From the NCBI RefSeq assembly GCF_000372725.1, contig NW_005195301.1, positions 328,647 to 392,646 on the forward strand: a stretch of DNA of 64,000 bases, given 5' to 3'. Positions 9,986 through 19,576 of this stretch are shown here, in pieces. The stretch is from Emiliania huxleyi CCMP1516. Its lineage: Eukaryota; Haptophyta; Isochrysidales; Noelaerhabdaceae. Both the position numbers and the translations under genes were made by a program. The notes under the pieces are model-generated. The model searched no databases and was not told where the DNA came from. It saw only the letters and a program-made list of their open reading frames with translations. Positions within the stretch are counted from its first letter, which is position 1. Each line of letters opens with the position of its first letter.

Positions 9986-10774
9986 ATGGCGACGCGGCCT
10001 GCGAATGCCACCTTCGTGTATGCGATCGGACTCGAGCACACGGGACACCACTTTTGGCACCCACTCTTCCCGGCATCGAAAGTGATTCACAACCTGATGA
10101 GAAACTTCACGCTGTACAATAACCTGTCGCTCGCTAGCGAGATCGGCGTGCAAAAGCTCGCAAGATCGCAAGCTGTGGCTACCCTTGCCGCCGCTTTTGA
10201 CTCCGAGCGGCGGCGCGCCGCGGCAAGCGTCCCGCGCGTGCCGCTACTGGGCATCGTGTCCGGATCCTATCCGCAGGGATCCACGCACGTCAGTCCCGAC
10301 GCAACGCTCCTCGATGAGGGCGCTCGCGCCGCCGGCGCAGACCTCCGCTTTCTGGTGATGCTGCGCGATCCCGTGGAGATCGTGCGCCAATTCACCGAGA
10401 CGCGCATTGCGATCCTCGCGCGTAGCTGCCGGCTGATGCGCCTGCAGGTCGAGCAGATTCTGCGCGAGGGGTCCTCGCCAGTATTCTTTCTGCCGTACTG
10501 GAACACTCTCGAGCTCGCGTCGCCGGTCTCGGACTTCCTCGGCATCGACTTGCGCGCCGCCGTGAGCCGCTCTTTCCACCCAAGCAACCGCTCGACGACG
10601 GTGCGCGAGCAGCTGCACAGCGGGCTGGCCTTGCATCGCTCGTGGGCTGACTTGAAGGACTGCTCCACCCGCCTCGATCGCATCCATCTGCACCACTTGC
10701 AGAATGCGAAGCGGGTTGTGCCTCCCGTTCCAGCCGAGCGACAATCTGAGTCCAATGTATCGTCTATGACATGA
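9986..10774 (+). CDS. Sulfotransferase-like protein
   Basis: A 262-residue single-exon protein from the ATG at 9986. FVYAIGLEHTGHHFWHPLF has the position and glycine/histidine pattern of the 5'-phosphosulfate-binding loop of sulfotransferases, preceded by a hydrophobic strand. FLVMLRDPVEIVRQFTETR fits the 3'-phosphate-binding motif (RDP.E). The middle and C-terminal parts lack a clear signature; the tail is Ser-rich. No signal peptide or anchor is visible, so it may be missing an N-terminal exon, as Golgi sulfotransferases are normally type II membrane proteins. It sits between two GT29 pieces on the same strand, suggesting a glycan-modification cluster or simple insertion; that link is inference. 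Confidence 0.45.
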   Translation: MATRPANATFVYAIGLEHTGHHFWHPLFPASKVIHNLMRNFTLYNNLSLASEIGVQKLARSQAVATLAAAFDSERRRAAASVPRVPLLGIVSGSYPQGSTHVSPDATLLDEGARAAGADLRFLVMLRDPVEIVRQFTETRIAILARSCRLMRLQVEQILREGSSPVFFLPYWNTLELASPVSDFLGIDLRAAVSRSFHPSNRSTTVREQLHSGLALHRSWADLKDCSTRLDRIHLHHLQNAKRVVPPVPAERQSESNVSSMT

Positions 10775-10818
10775 GGGTGAAATGCCTCTCCCGTTGCCAT
10801 TGCCCTTGACTATCGCGC

Positions 10819-11721
10819 ATGCCGCAGCGATGGGGCGTGACACGCTGCCTGCCCATGCCCGTGGTGACGCCGCGCGACCGCATCACGGAGGAGCGTTTGT
10901 CGCGAATGTCCATGGACAGCGTGGACAGCGTGGACGCGCCTCTTTCTCTGACCTCTCGCGTGCTGTGGTACAGCGCCGAACGGCTGCTCCTGCGCCGCAG
11001 CCATTTATCGGAGCAACGGCGCAGGTGGTCGCTTTGTGCAGCACTCGCCGCGCTGTTGGCATTGGTCGCTGTCTGCGCGGTGCTGGCACTCGAGATGTTG
11101 CTAGGAAGACGACTCACCGGGTGATTGGCGACGGGACGATGCGATTGCTCCTTGGCGACTACACGGTGGCCAGCAATCGGCGGGGCGTGGAGGCTGCGAC
11201 CTGTCAGGGCTGCGAGTCGCTGCATGGGAGCGCGCCGAGCGACGCGCGCTCGATCTGCCGCGCCGATAGCGGCGAGGCGTGCGTCTACGCGCCGGGCGAG
11301 GTTCGAGGCGGCCGGTCGCCGCATCTTTCTACGGCTGAGCGAGCAGCGCGCGGCTCTGAACCCCACGCGCCGGCTTTGCTCGGCGCGGCCGGCGTTTGAG
11401 CGTGCCGCGATGCAAGTCAAGGCCGAGAGCGGGCGCGGCGTGCGCAGCGGAAGCGACGAGTACCGTCGCCTCGCGCTCTCGGGCGGATTCCTCACGCTCC
11501 TAATGGCGCGAGAGCTGTGCAACAAGGGACAGCGCATCGACGTCTTCGGCATGGAGACGAATGCCAGCGACGACTGCTGCCGCGACATGAACCGTCGCTA
11601 CGCCTACTACCAGCCTCAGAGCCACCACAAGTGCTGCATCCGGTCGCGCGAGACGCGCGACCAGCATGAGATTGCGGCGTGGGAGCACTTCCAGCGCTCC
11701 GGGGAGGTGGCGCTGCACTAG
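10819..11721 (+). CDS. GT29 sialyltransferase-like protein with type II anchor and S-motif (gene structure uncertain)
   Basis: The first piece (10819-11124) encodes a short basic cytoplasmic tail and a strong hydrophobic span (ALAALLALVAVCAVLALEML), the usual Golgi type II anchor. A later piece ending at 11721 encodes LALSGGFLTLLMARELC and IDVFGMETN, resembling the sialyl S-motif, then YAYYQPQ and DQHEIAAWEHF near the stop, where the VS motif (H-x4-E) is expected; the spacing here is H-x5-E. The frame changes between the pieces near 11124-11330, implying one or more introns. The L-motif was not found inside this locus; a matching L-motif lies at 8990-9130. Possible donor substrate is CMP-sialic or Kdn-type sugar, not testable here. 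Confidence 0.5.
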
Positions 11722-11873
11722 CGAGCCTCACCGCTCACGCTCCTCGGCGCTCGGGCTCAGTGTATAACCATCCCTTTTTTTTGGCAGGCTCGCGCTCCGT
11801 TGAAGCGATTTTCAGGTGGCCCGAGTTTTCCCCTTTCTTTTTAAATTACCGTACTGTACTCTATCTACTCTAC

Positions 11874-12248
11874 TCAGAACTCAGAGTCGAGGAGTCCGTG
11901 TGGAATCAGCTCATGCAGAGGAATCACTCGGTGCAGACCGGCTGGACCCTTCATGGGGTTCCGCGTGTTGTCGAGGCAGGCAGTGCACCTGCGCCACGCA
12001 GATGGCTCAGCGCCAAAGGCCTCGACTCGTTTGGCGAGGTCGTCATCACGCGGCTTCGCCAGGAGTTTCCGCAGGCGTGCCGGCTTGACGAGATTCATTG
12101 CCCACTGAGACTTTGAATAATGCTCCGCAGACTTGCTCGCGAGGCAGGCGAAGCAGCGTTTGGTAGCCGTCTGTGGCGTGTCTGCGGCCGCCGCCGACGG
12201 CGCTGCGACTGCGGCCGCCGTGCCGTCGCAGCTCCGCAATGTTCCCAT
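11874..12248 (-). CDS. Small Stc1-type zinc-ribbon protein
   Basis: A 124-residue protein from the ATG at 12248. RCFACLASKSAEHYSKSQW followed about 40 residues later by RRCTACLD gives two CxxC pairs and the K....YSK.QW signature of Stc1-like domains, which in fungi link RNAi to chromatin modification and elsewhere occur in small unrelated proteins. An Ala-rich N-terminal segment precedes the domain. The C-terminal 30 residues show no motif. An overlapping plus-strand frame (11679-12116) has no recognisable content. Function should not be carried over from the fungal protein. Confidence 0.45.
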   Translation of the reverse strand: MGTLRSCDGTAAAVAAPSAAAADTPQTATKRCFACLASKSAEHYSKSQWAMNLVKPARLRKLLAKPRDDDLAKRVEAFGAEPSAWRRCTACLDNTRNPMKGPAGLHRVIPLHELIPHGLLDSEF

Positions 12249-12289
12249 CCAGAGAGAGGGGTACAGGGTGCATATCCTATGCGAGAGAG

Positions 12290-12600
12290 ATCCCCTGCCC
12301 TGTGCCCAGCCCTCTCCGCGCGGCGATGCGCCCCCCCCCCTCGCTTTTGCAAAATCCTGCAAAGGTGGGGACGTGTCTGTCCTCGACCCAGCCCTAGCTT
12401 GGGATGTCCTTTTTATAAAAAATAAAAACGGACACCTCTACTGTGAGATGGGTAAAAAGGAACAGGTCCCCGCCCTTGCGATCTTTGTGCAGGGTGATTT
12501 GTGGATGTGGTCGGCGACTAGCCGGGGTCGTCCTCCCGATCGATGGGGGACTAGCACTAGCCGTCTTCCACATACATGGCCGTGCATGCGCCTGCATGCC
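12290..12600 (+). repeat. Dispersed repeats R7 and R4
   Basis: 12290-12345 resembles 58400-58470 (CCCTCTCCGCG..GCGATGCGCCCCC). 12420-12583 (ACGGACACCTCTACTG ... GACTAGCACTAGCCGTCTTC) recurs inverted at 57043-57195. These are non-coding in both places; small open frames over them have similar translations only because the DNA is repeated. Confidence 0.7.
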
Positions 12601-12692
12601 CGCGGCTTACTAAGGAGGTCCCTCGCTCCACACTGCTTCGGCAGCGTGCACCTCGATCCTGCACCGTGTTTATTGTGACCCCCCCCAATGAA

Positions 12693-12787
12693 CACACCAG
12701 TGAGGGAGGGCGAGACGATCGAGGGGTCCCGTACCATGCGGAATCGGCCCTATCAAGTGCTCAAGTGCTCAAGTGCTCAAGTGCTCA
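12693..12787 (+). repeat. Dispersed repeat R5 with AAGTGCTC tandem
   Basis: GAGGGAGGGCGAGACGATCG ... CCATGCGGAATCGGCCCTAT followed by four to five tandem AAGTGCTC units. The inverted counterpart is at 54062-54140, with fewer tandem units. Confidence 0.7.
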
Positions 12788-12840
12788 AGCTCAAAACGCG
12801 AATTCGTTACGTTGTCTGGGTCGGCCGGAACGAAAGCACG

Positions 12841-13539
12841 ATGGCCGACGCGACTCTCCATCTGACCGGCGAGCTGCTGCTGCAGCTCATTCCGCCCATC
12901 GATCATATTGTCGAGCGGGCCAGAGACTCCTCTCCTCCCCGCAGAGCTCGGGCGGGGAGAGAGGGAAGACAGCTCGCCTGCCTGCTCTCCACGCGTAGCG
13001 AGGCCAGGCGTGACATGGCAGAGGCATCTCGGGCCCTGCCAGGCCGGCTGGCTGACAGTGAGCAAGCCATGGATCCGGAGGCTCTTGCACAGGCGCGTGC
13101 GCTTCACGCGTCGCTCGCTCAGACCTTCGCCCTGGACGGACAATCCCCCCTGGAAGGCACCACGGCGGCGAGGCTCTGCGAGGAGCATAGGGTCCACGAC
13201 AGAGCTGTGAGGGCACTGATCGAGCGGCTTCCGCAGGGCAGCACCATGGGGTGTGAGTGGAGGCACGTCCTCGAGGCGATCCGCGGCCGGCTTGATCACC
13301 TCGTGGCGGCAGCTCTTGCGCGACCTCCTCTCGGAGGAGACTGGCACTGGCCTACCGGTGAGGCTCGCTCAGCCCGCGCAGCGACAGGGTGCCTCGATGC
13401 CTCGGAAACGTTGCGCTACAACATCGCCGCGATGGTGGGCCTGCTGAGAAGGCGCGCTGACCTGAATTCCGCCCCGTCCCTCCTCTCGTCACCTCCGCAC
13501 ACCCCACCCGTGCAGATTGGAGGCTCTCATCGGTCCTGA
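12841..13539 (+). CDS. Hypothetical protein or first exon of the following gene
   Basis: From ATG 12841 (MADATLHLTGELLLQL) an open frame of about 232 residues, mainly helical with Leu/Ala/Arg pattern and no known domain. It overlaps by 23 bases the start of the next frame (13517). Because upstream sequence is a repeat, 12841 is the most plausible start. Its end in a Ser/Pro-rich tail suggests that splicing around 13460-13540 may join it to the acidic protein downstream; alternatively these are two genes. Confidence 0.4.
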   Translation: MADATLHLTGELLLQLIPPIDHIVERARDSSPPRRARAGREGRQLACLLSTRSEARRDMAEASRALPGRLADSEQAMDPEALAQARALHASLAQTFALDGQSPLEGTTAARLCEEHRVHDRAVRALIERLPQGSTMGCEWRHVLEAIRGRLDHLVAAALARPPLGGDWHWPTGEARSARAATGCLDASETLRYNIAAMVGLLRRRADLNSAPSLLSSPPHTPPVQIGGSHRS

Positions 13540-15973
13540 GTGCAGACTGCCGATCCTCGGGCAGCAGCAATGGCGCCGCAAAGGGAAGCGCGCAGTGCCG
13601 GAGGCAGCCCAGGGCCAGAGCGTGTCGCGTGCTGCAGAGAGCATGCGCCCGGCGGGAGAGGCGACTCCGGTGCGCACCATGGCGGTTGCTCCCGAGGCAA
13701 CAGTGGACGACGTGGTACCGCCAACAACATTTGCTCGAGTGCGGAGCATACTCGAACCCGTGGCTACGGCGGCTGAGAACGCACTGCGTCGCCTCGAGGC
13801 GCTTGAAGCGTCGTGCCAGTCGCGTCCGATCACACCAACCAGGGGGGGGGAGCCCGAGGTGTCAAGATCTCCGGATCATGCCGTGTATGCCACCACCTCT
13901 CGTCAAACAGAGGTGTGTGATAGCGGGCGGATGGTGGCATCGCAGAGATCGGAGCTTCTGGTGGAACACGAGGCGAGAAAGGCAGTCCAGGAGCCGCAAC
14001 TCGTACTCAAGAGGTGCCCGCAGGTGGAACACGAGGCGAGAATGGCAGTCCAGGAGCCGCAACAACTCCAGAGGTGCCCTCCTCCGCCTCCACAGGCATC
14101 ACTGCCGCCAACTGCGCAGCACATGACGGAACCCGAGGGCGGGGGCGCTATGTTGGAGCTCGAAGGGAGGCTGGCGTGGATCCGAGGCTACCAGGGTGCG
14201 GTTCCAGCAATGGACTGGGGCTTCGAGGTCGTCGACGACGACGAAGATGAGGCCACATCGGAGGAGGGTGGTCAGGCGGACGATTACGGCGGGCAGTTGG
14301 ACGAGGCTCCTTCGTCCAAAACAATCACTGAGGAGGAAATCGCAGTGGGCGATGATATGGAGGAGGAGGGCGGCCCGGCGGCGCTGAAACACGGAGGGGA
14401 CGGCGCAGAAGAACTTTGCAAAAACGAGGTCGCGGAGGAGTGGAGGGCGGAAGTGGAGGAGGTAGGCAGTTTTGAGGAATTCAGCGGGAGCGAGTATGGC
14501 AGTGACGGTGGTGTGGACCAGCATCGGTGTGGACCAGTGTCGGCAGTGACGGCAGTGATGGCGATGAAAGCTATGGAGGTACCTCTCGCATGGGCCAATC
14601 ACCTAGAGCCCGACCGTTGCTCGTCTAGCGAAGACAGCGTTGATGACGATTGCCCTCAGCTAGCCTTGGCAGCTGGACCATCGCCGCAATGCGACGAGGC
14701 TGCTTTAGACGATGGCCTGCGGCATAGCGACAGTGCTGATGAGGCTGCTCCCCATCTAGAATCCGAAGGAGCTGCAAAGGTGGTGATCTCCGCAATCGCT
14801 CGCGCCGTGCGGAGGGCAGTGGTGACGGTCGCAGTTGCGTCGGTCTTGCGTGGCGTTGTCAACGCGGCGAGTCCCCCGACACCCGAGAAGGTGCCGCAGA
14901 GGACAACGGCGTTGTTCGTGGGGTCTCCCCAGCTAACGCCGTCGTTGGCAGCGAGAGAGACCTCGCCAAGCGAGTCGCTAGACTGGGAGGAAACTTACTT
15001 TGTCGACAGTGACAGGCCGTGTGTGACGAAGATGGAGGGCGATGCGACGGCAGGTGAGGTGGAAGCAGCAAAGGGGCTGGAAGGTGAAGAGACGGCGGAG
15101 AAGCAAGTTGTAGGCGGGGGCGGTGCGGCAGCGGCGAGCAAGAGCGAGGGCGGGGGCGAGCTAAAGGCGACGGAGACGGAGTCCGAAACCGAGAAGGCGC
15201 TTGGCGAGGTTGGAACCTGCGAGGCGACGGAGGCTGCTGCGAGTGGTTGCGTTGCCTTGTGTAGCAAAGAGCCAGTGCAGGATAGGGAGGGAGAGTTGCC
15301 AAGTGCGTCCATCGAGGCAGCGGACGCTCCCCCAGCCCCATCTTTGCGGAGCGGATGCCGCCGATATGAGGTTCTGCAGGCAGAGATGAAGCTGCTGCGG
15401 GAGGCAATGGCAGCGGCGCAGCTGTCGGAGGGATGCGACGATGAGCTCGAGCGGTTGCGATCGGAGTTTGAGGCACTACGGAAGGAGCTGGCACAAACAC
15501 AGAGCGCCGCGTGCTTGGCGCTGCACTCCACAGCGCCGGGACGGGTGATGCCATCGCAAGACGCGGAGGCTATGGAGTCAGCAAGTGGGCCACGAGAACT
15601 CGTAGCACAGCAGAGGCAAGCCCTCATTCATGATGCTCTCCTGACATCAAAAGACGACATTGACATTGCAACCTCCTGCAACTATCACCGAGAGTCCATC
15701 GCCGACTGTCTACCGTCGGACATGCCAACGTGGGACTCGCTCGAGAGCAACGAGACCGATCGTCGGAGGGCCCAAATCGAGGCGGGCGAGTGTTCCATCT
15801 TCACCTACGGGCGACCGGGGTCCTGGGCGATCGAGGCAATCGGTATCGGAGCCAATCCGACGATGCCGCAGCTGCTCGACCGCGTCGAGATGGAGCACGC
15901 AAACTGCTTGCATTTGGCGCCGGCGGGAGCACCGCTCCCGTCCCGCCGCAGAGTACGAATCGTGGGGGTATAG
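13517..15973 (+). CDS. Large acidic low-complexity protein with coiled coil
   Basis: 818 residues, rich in Glu/Ala/Gly. A 13-residue phrase (VEHEARKAVQEPQ) is repeated with small changes near 13960 and 14028. Residues encoded at about 14230-14480 are strongly acidic (DDDEDE and similar). A convincing heptad stretch is encoded at about 15365-15505 (Leu-rich, with EMKLLREAM, ELERLRSEFEALRKEL). The last 90 residues are of more ordinary composition (YHRESIADCLPSD ... YGRPGSWAIEAIG) and may be a small folded domain that I do not recognise. Probably a scaffold or nuclear protein; no function is assigned. Confidence 0.5.
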   Translation: MEALIGPECRLPILGQQQWRRKGKRAVPEAAQGQSVSRAAESMRPAGEATPVRTMAVAPEATVDDVVPPTTFARVRSILEPVATAAENALRRLEALEASCQSRPITPTRGGEPEVSRSPDHAVYATTSRQTEVCDSGRMVASQRSELLVEHEARKAVQEPQLVLKRCPQVEHEARMAVQEPQQLQRCPPPPPQASLPPTAQHMTEPEGGGAMLELEGRLAWIRGYQGAVPAMDWGFEVVDDDEDEATSEEGGQADDYGGQLDEAPSSKTITEEEIAVGDDMEEEGGPAALKHGGDGAEELCKNEVAEEWRAEVEEVGSFEEFSGSEYGSDGGVDQHRCGPVSAVTAVMAMKAMEVPLAWANHLEPDRCSSSEDSVDDDCPQLALAAGPSPQCDEAALDDGLRHSDSADEAAPHLESEGAAKVVISAIARAVRRAVVTVAVASVLRGVVNAASPPTPEKVPQRTTALFVGSPQLTPSLAARETSPSESLDWEETYFVDSDRPCVTKMEGDATAGEVEAAKGLEGEETAEKQVVGGGGAAAASKSEGGGELKATETESETEKALGEVGTCEATEAAASGCVALCSKEPVQDREGELPSASIEAADAPPAPSLRSGCRRYEVLQAEMKLLREAMAAAQLSEGCDDELERLRSEFEALRKELAQTQSAACLALHSTAPGRVMPSQDAEAMESASGPRELVAQQRQALIHDALLTSKDDIDIATSCNYHRESIADCLPSDMPTWDSLESNETDRRRAQIEAGECSIFTYGRPGSWAIEAIGIGANPTMPQLLDRVEMEHANCLHLAPAGAPLPSRRRVRIVGV

Positions 15974-16664
15974 TTGATCATCACATACGTGCCGCGGCAT
16001 ATGCTTACATGGCTACCTACGGACACTCACTTCCATTTTAAATAGTCTGAGCATGAGACAAATGGCTCTCTTTGACCGCTTGCAGAGGAGTAACCGGCAC
16101 GGGGGTACTGGGTAGAGTAGAGCTGGGTACTGCCGATGTTGTGTACGACGCTTACCGAGCGGGGGGGGCGTGTCCGGGTCGCTCTCCTCGCAGTCAGCCC
16201 AGCGCGCGCCACTCATCATACTCGAGTGTGTTGAGCCGAAAGGGGCAGGAACACTATCATCTACAACTATACCTCCGCAGTCGGAGAGATAGACCCACAA
16301 CCCACGCACCCAAAGGACACATACATGGAGGGCCCTCCCTGCTGTTGTTGTTGCCAGCGAAGCCGAGGTTGATGAGTGTGGACGTTACTTTGCGCGCGTC
16401 CAGAGTCGCGCGTCCAAGCCCCCTCAGCCTCCCTCTTGCAAAATCCCCAATGAGGGGCGTCACAGACGCCCTCCCCCCAGTCCTCTCGGGGCCCTCTCTC
16501 ATAGGTCTGCGGAGATGGAGATGCGATGCGTATCGATGTTTGTGTCGAGCTCGACCGCCTCCCCATCGTCGGGAGGAGCGATCACCATCGGCGCCTCGGG
16601 CGGCTTGGGCTTATACCTGCGGCACGCGTGGCGCGGGTTGAGGAGACTCCATGCCGGACGCGGA
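15974..16664. other. Intergenic region, no recognised gene
   Basis: Contains the 3' flanks of two convergent genes (acidic protein on plus, WW protein on minus). Open frames of up to 189 codons occur in several phases with no domain content. Confidence 0.4.
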
Positions 16665-18268
16665 CTAGCTAAAGGGTCGGGACAAACGGCTGGGCGAGAG
16701 TGGCTGCTGCGCGCGCCACGTCGTCTCGCGGGTGTGGACGTTGTAGTAGTACGGCCGGCCAGAGTTGTCGTCGATGTACTCGAGCCACCCGTGGGGCAGC
16801 ACGCCCTTTTGCGCGTTCATCACCGAGAGGCCCGCCTAACAACTCCGAGGACCCGTTTGCCGAGACGCCGCACGCACGGCTCCCTCCCGAGCCGCGCATC
16901 TCCGCCGACCTGCTGCACGATGATCGAGCCGACGAGCTCCATAAGCTTTTTGACCGCGAGCTCCTACGCGGCAAGAGCGGCCGATCCGGAGCGTGTGCTG
17001 ACGGATGCCTCTCGCCTCGGAGCTGGCGGCGCCGGCTGGATCTCGCGCGACGCCAGCCCAGCTAGCAACTTGTCCAGCGGCGCGGCCATCTCCTCGCCCA
17101 CGCACAGCTTGGTCTCCCGAATGAGCGCCTATCCAACACCGGGGGCGTCGCATACCTCCATAGACCGGCATTGCAGCGGACGCGGAGGCGATGCCCACCG
17201 AGCAAGAGATGTGCACAGTGCGAGGGTTGGCGCCGGCTTTGCCACCCGACCTACGCCCCCAGAGCATCGCGTCTGAGGAGGCCGCCATGGCAGGCTGGTG
17301 TCCACCCGGGGAGAGTACCGCTCCGCCGGAGTCGACTGGGAGCGCCGCGAGTTGACGGGCGAGGCGTTGGTGGAGGCTCCGCCTTTCCTCCTGCCGAACG
17401 AGCTGCTGCGCACTGCGCCGCCCGCCGCAGCCTTCTTCCGGCCAGGGACGATGGACATGGCGCGGGCAAACAGCCTATTTGCGCAGCACGCCTCGAGCCG
17501 AGAGGGTACAAGGCGCTTCCAGCGCTCCCAGCCACGCACCCCGAGTCGGGTTCGTCGCCGCCATCCTCCTCGCGCATCGAGTTGCTGTCCGGCGGCGCCT
17601 TGCGAAGAAGGGAGGTCTCTGTGCGGGTAGCTGCGAGCGCGAGCTGTGCGAAGCCGCGCCCGTGGGGCCATCGGGCAGCGTGCGTCTGGTCCACACCCCT
17701 CTGTGTGCATGTGTATGTGTGCTCGAGAGAGGCACCTCGGTCTCGGCGGTAGGAAACGTGAAGATCGTCTTGCGTTGCGCCTTGTTCGTGTAGCACGCGC
17801 GCCCCGACTCGTGGAGCGACTCAACCCACCCGGGAGGCAGCGCCGGAGGAACCTACGTGCCAACCGATCCGAGCCGTGTCACGGCCAGCATGCTGCCTGG
17901 GGCGTCGAGCAGCGCTGCCTCGACAGAGCGGCGGTGAGTGATCGAATTGACGTACACCGTCGAGCCGTCCTCCTCCTTCACCTCCTTCCAGTTTGGTGGC
18001 AGCTTCACCTGTGACCGCAAGAGGCGACTTCGTCACTCACACACGGCCGCACGGAAGCGCACCTTGGCGCTGAGCGGGTGAGCACCTTCCCGCTCTTTGC
18101 AGACACTGGTGCCCGCCTCCGAAAGAAGGAGCCAGTGCGCTCCTTCTTTGAAGTGATGGTGCCGTCGGCGTCGTGGTTATTGTCCGTGTCGGTGTCGTCA
18201 ACCATGCAGCTCGGCCTCCTCCTAGCGCGGCTCTGGGCAAGCCGCCGCAGCCGTCCGCTTTTTCGCAT
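16665..18268 (-). CDS. Multi-exon protein with three WW domains
   Basis: Minus-strand exons encode three WW modules, read N- to C-terminal: about 18005-17930 (LPPNWKEV ... STVYVNSITHRRS), about 17850-17740 (LPPGWVESL ... ACYTNKAQRKT) and about 16806-16665 (LPHGWLEYIDD ... YYYNVHTRETTW). The last has both signature Trp residues and is closest to canonical; the first two lack the second Trp, so ligand binding may differ. Disordered Ser/Arg linkers (about 17480-17280) and a short helical exon (about 17110-16970, with EEMAAPLDKLLAGLAS) lie between. The stop is at 16665-16667. An upstream exon near 18220-18080 (Asp-rich, then Lys/Arg) is probable; a start codon is not certain. WW domains bind Pro-rich peptides; the partner cannot be inferred. 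Confidence 0.65.
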
Positions 18269-18355
18269 TTACATGGCGGATGAAAAGAATTCTGCGATAC
18301 TCGGCAGCGCGCGACCGCCACCCAAAGGTGCGCTCGTGGCGTTCAGGGCGGCTCG

Positions 18356-18436
18356 CACACGCACACACACACACGCGCACACACACACACACACACACAC
18401 GACACACACACACACATGCATGCATGCATGCATGCA
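18356..18436. repeat. (CA)n and (CATG)n microsatellite
   Basis: A CACACA tract with CGCAC/CGACAC interruptions is followed by about five tandem ATGC units. It lies beyond the 5' end of the WW gene. Confidence 0.95.
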
Positions 18437-18679
18437 CAGACACACATCCCCCCTCAAGACCTTCCCACGGGCGAGGACACGCGCAGGCCGCACCTCTAGT
18501 GAGGCCCGCATAGTATGTGGGAGACTCATTGCCGCCGCCCCTGCCACCCCTGTGTCAGTGTGCCCGTGGTAGTGAGAGACTGCCGGTGAGAAGCCGGAGG
18601 AAGGTCGCTAGACTGAGATGAGACCGCCAGTGGAGTTGGGATTCCACCGTGGTTCCGTGCACCGCGCTGCGAGCCTGTC

Positions 18680-18795
18680 GTGTCCCTTGTCAGGAGCAGG
18701 AGAGCCCACCTGTGCCCCTGATCGTCCTTCCAAAATCCTGCTCGTGCAGGTGTGGACCCTGTCCTCTCCTCCCCCATCCCTCGTTTGGGTTGTCT
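18680..18795 (+). repeat. Dispersed repeat R3, copy 2
   Basis: Matches 7136-7260 through GTGTCCCTTGTCAGG, CCTGATCGTCCTTCC and CTCCTCCCCCATCC. It is followed by TTTCTTTCTTTCTTT, and a GATGAAAAGAATTTTTAG end motif near 18855. Confidence 0.75.
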
Positions 18796-19192
18796 GTTTT
18801 CTTTCTTTCTTTCGGGACTGGCGCGCACTGGCACTAACACAGGTACTCATTGCTGATGAAAAGAATTTTTAGACGCCCGCCGAGCCGGAGGTGCTCGTCC
18901 ATGGCTTTGACCCAGGGCCGGTGGGCGCTGGTCCTCGCGGGGCGCCCACATGCGACCCTAGCACCAGAGTCTCTCTCAGTCTCTGTCGCCGCGGGCGTGT
19001 GAATTGACGAAGGCGGACGAGGGGCGGTCGCTGCCTTTGGCAATAGGCGCGCGAGACATAGGCGCGCGAGCCGGCGCACAGCGGACGAAGGGCGCCGCGC
19101 AGGGGGGGTCGGTATCTGTCGGTCGAGGGGGGGCAGAGAAAAGAAATGCGATCCTTATGAGAGTCGTCAAATGCGCGCCAGGTGCTGGCTCC

Positions 19193-19490
19193 TTCACAGC
19201 CATCTTACCTACAAGGATGGCTGAGCTAGCTGCAATTCACCCCTCCTCCAGTCGAATGGCTGCAATACACACACGGCAGCCATCCTTAGTAGACATGGCT
19301 GGAGACGCACTACCGCAGCCACACCGCCCGCCTCGAGGTGAGCCCTCTTGGCTGACCTGGCTACATCGCAGCCATCTTGGGTAAGATGGCTGGGGGACAG
19401 CCATTTCAGCCATCTACTATGGCTGGGGCACAGCAGTCAGTGCAGCCACCCTCCGGAGCATGGCTGGTGATAATTCGATGGCAGCCGTCC
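19193..19490 (-). repeat. ATGGCTG repeat, copy B (inverted arm of a fold-back)
   Basis: Reverse complement of copy A (1-312) and of the right arm at 19577-20115. It is uninterrupted at the CCATCCTTAGTAGACATGG junction, so it is an empty site with respect to the insertion at 19796. Together the two arms, spaced by about 90 bp, could form a very long hairpin. Confidence 0.8.
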
Positions 19491-19576
19491 ACCTCCCCCG
19501 CCACACGCACAAATGGCTGCGCGCTTGTCGCCCCCGGCCTCGTGGGACGGCCTAGGGGACGGCTGCCATCGGCTGC

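Noticed and set aside
14859-15627. Minus-strand Ser/Pro/Ala-rich frames opposite the acidic protein
   Set aside because: Typical antisense composition of GAG/GCG-rich coding DNA; no motif.
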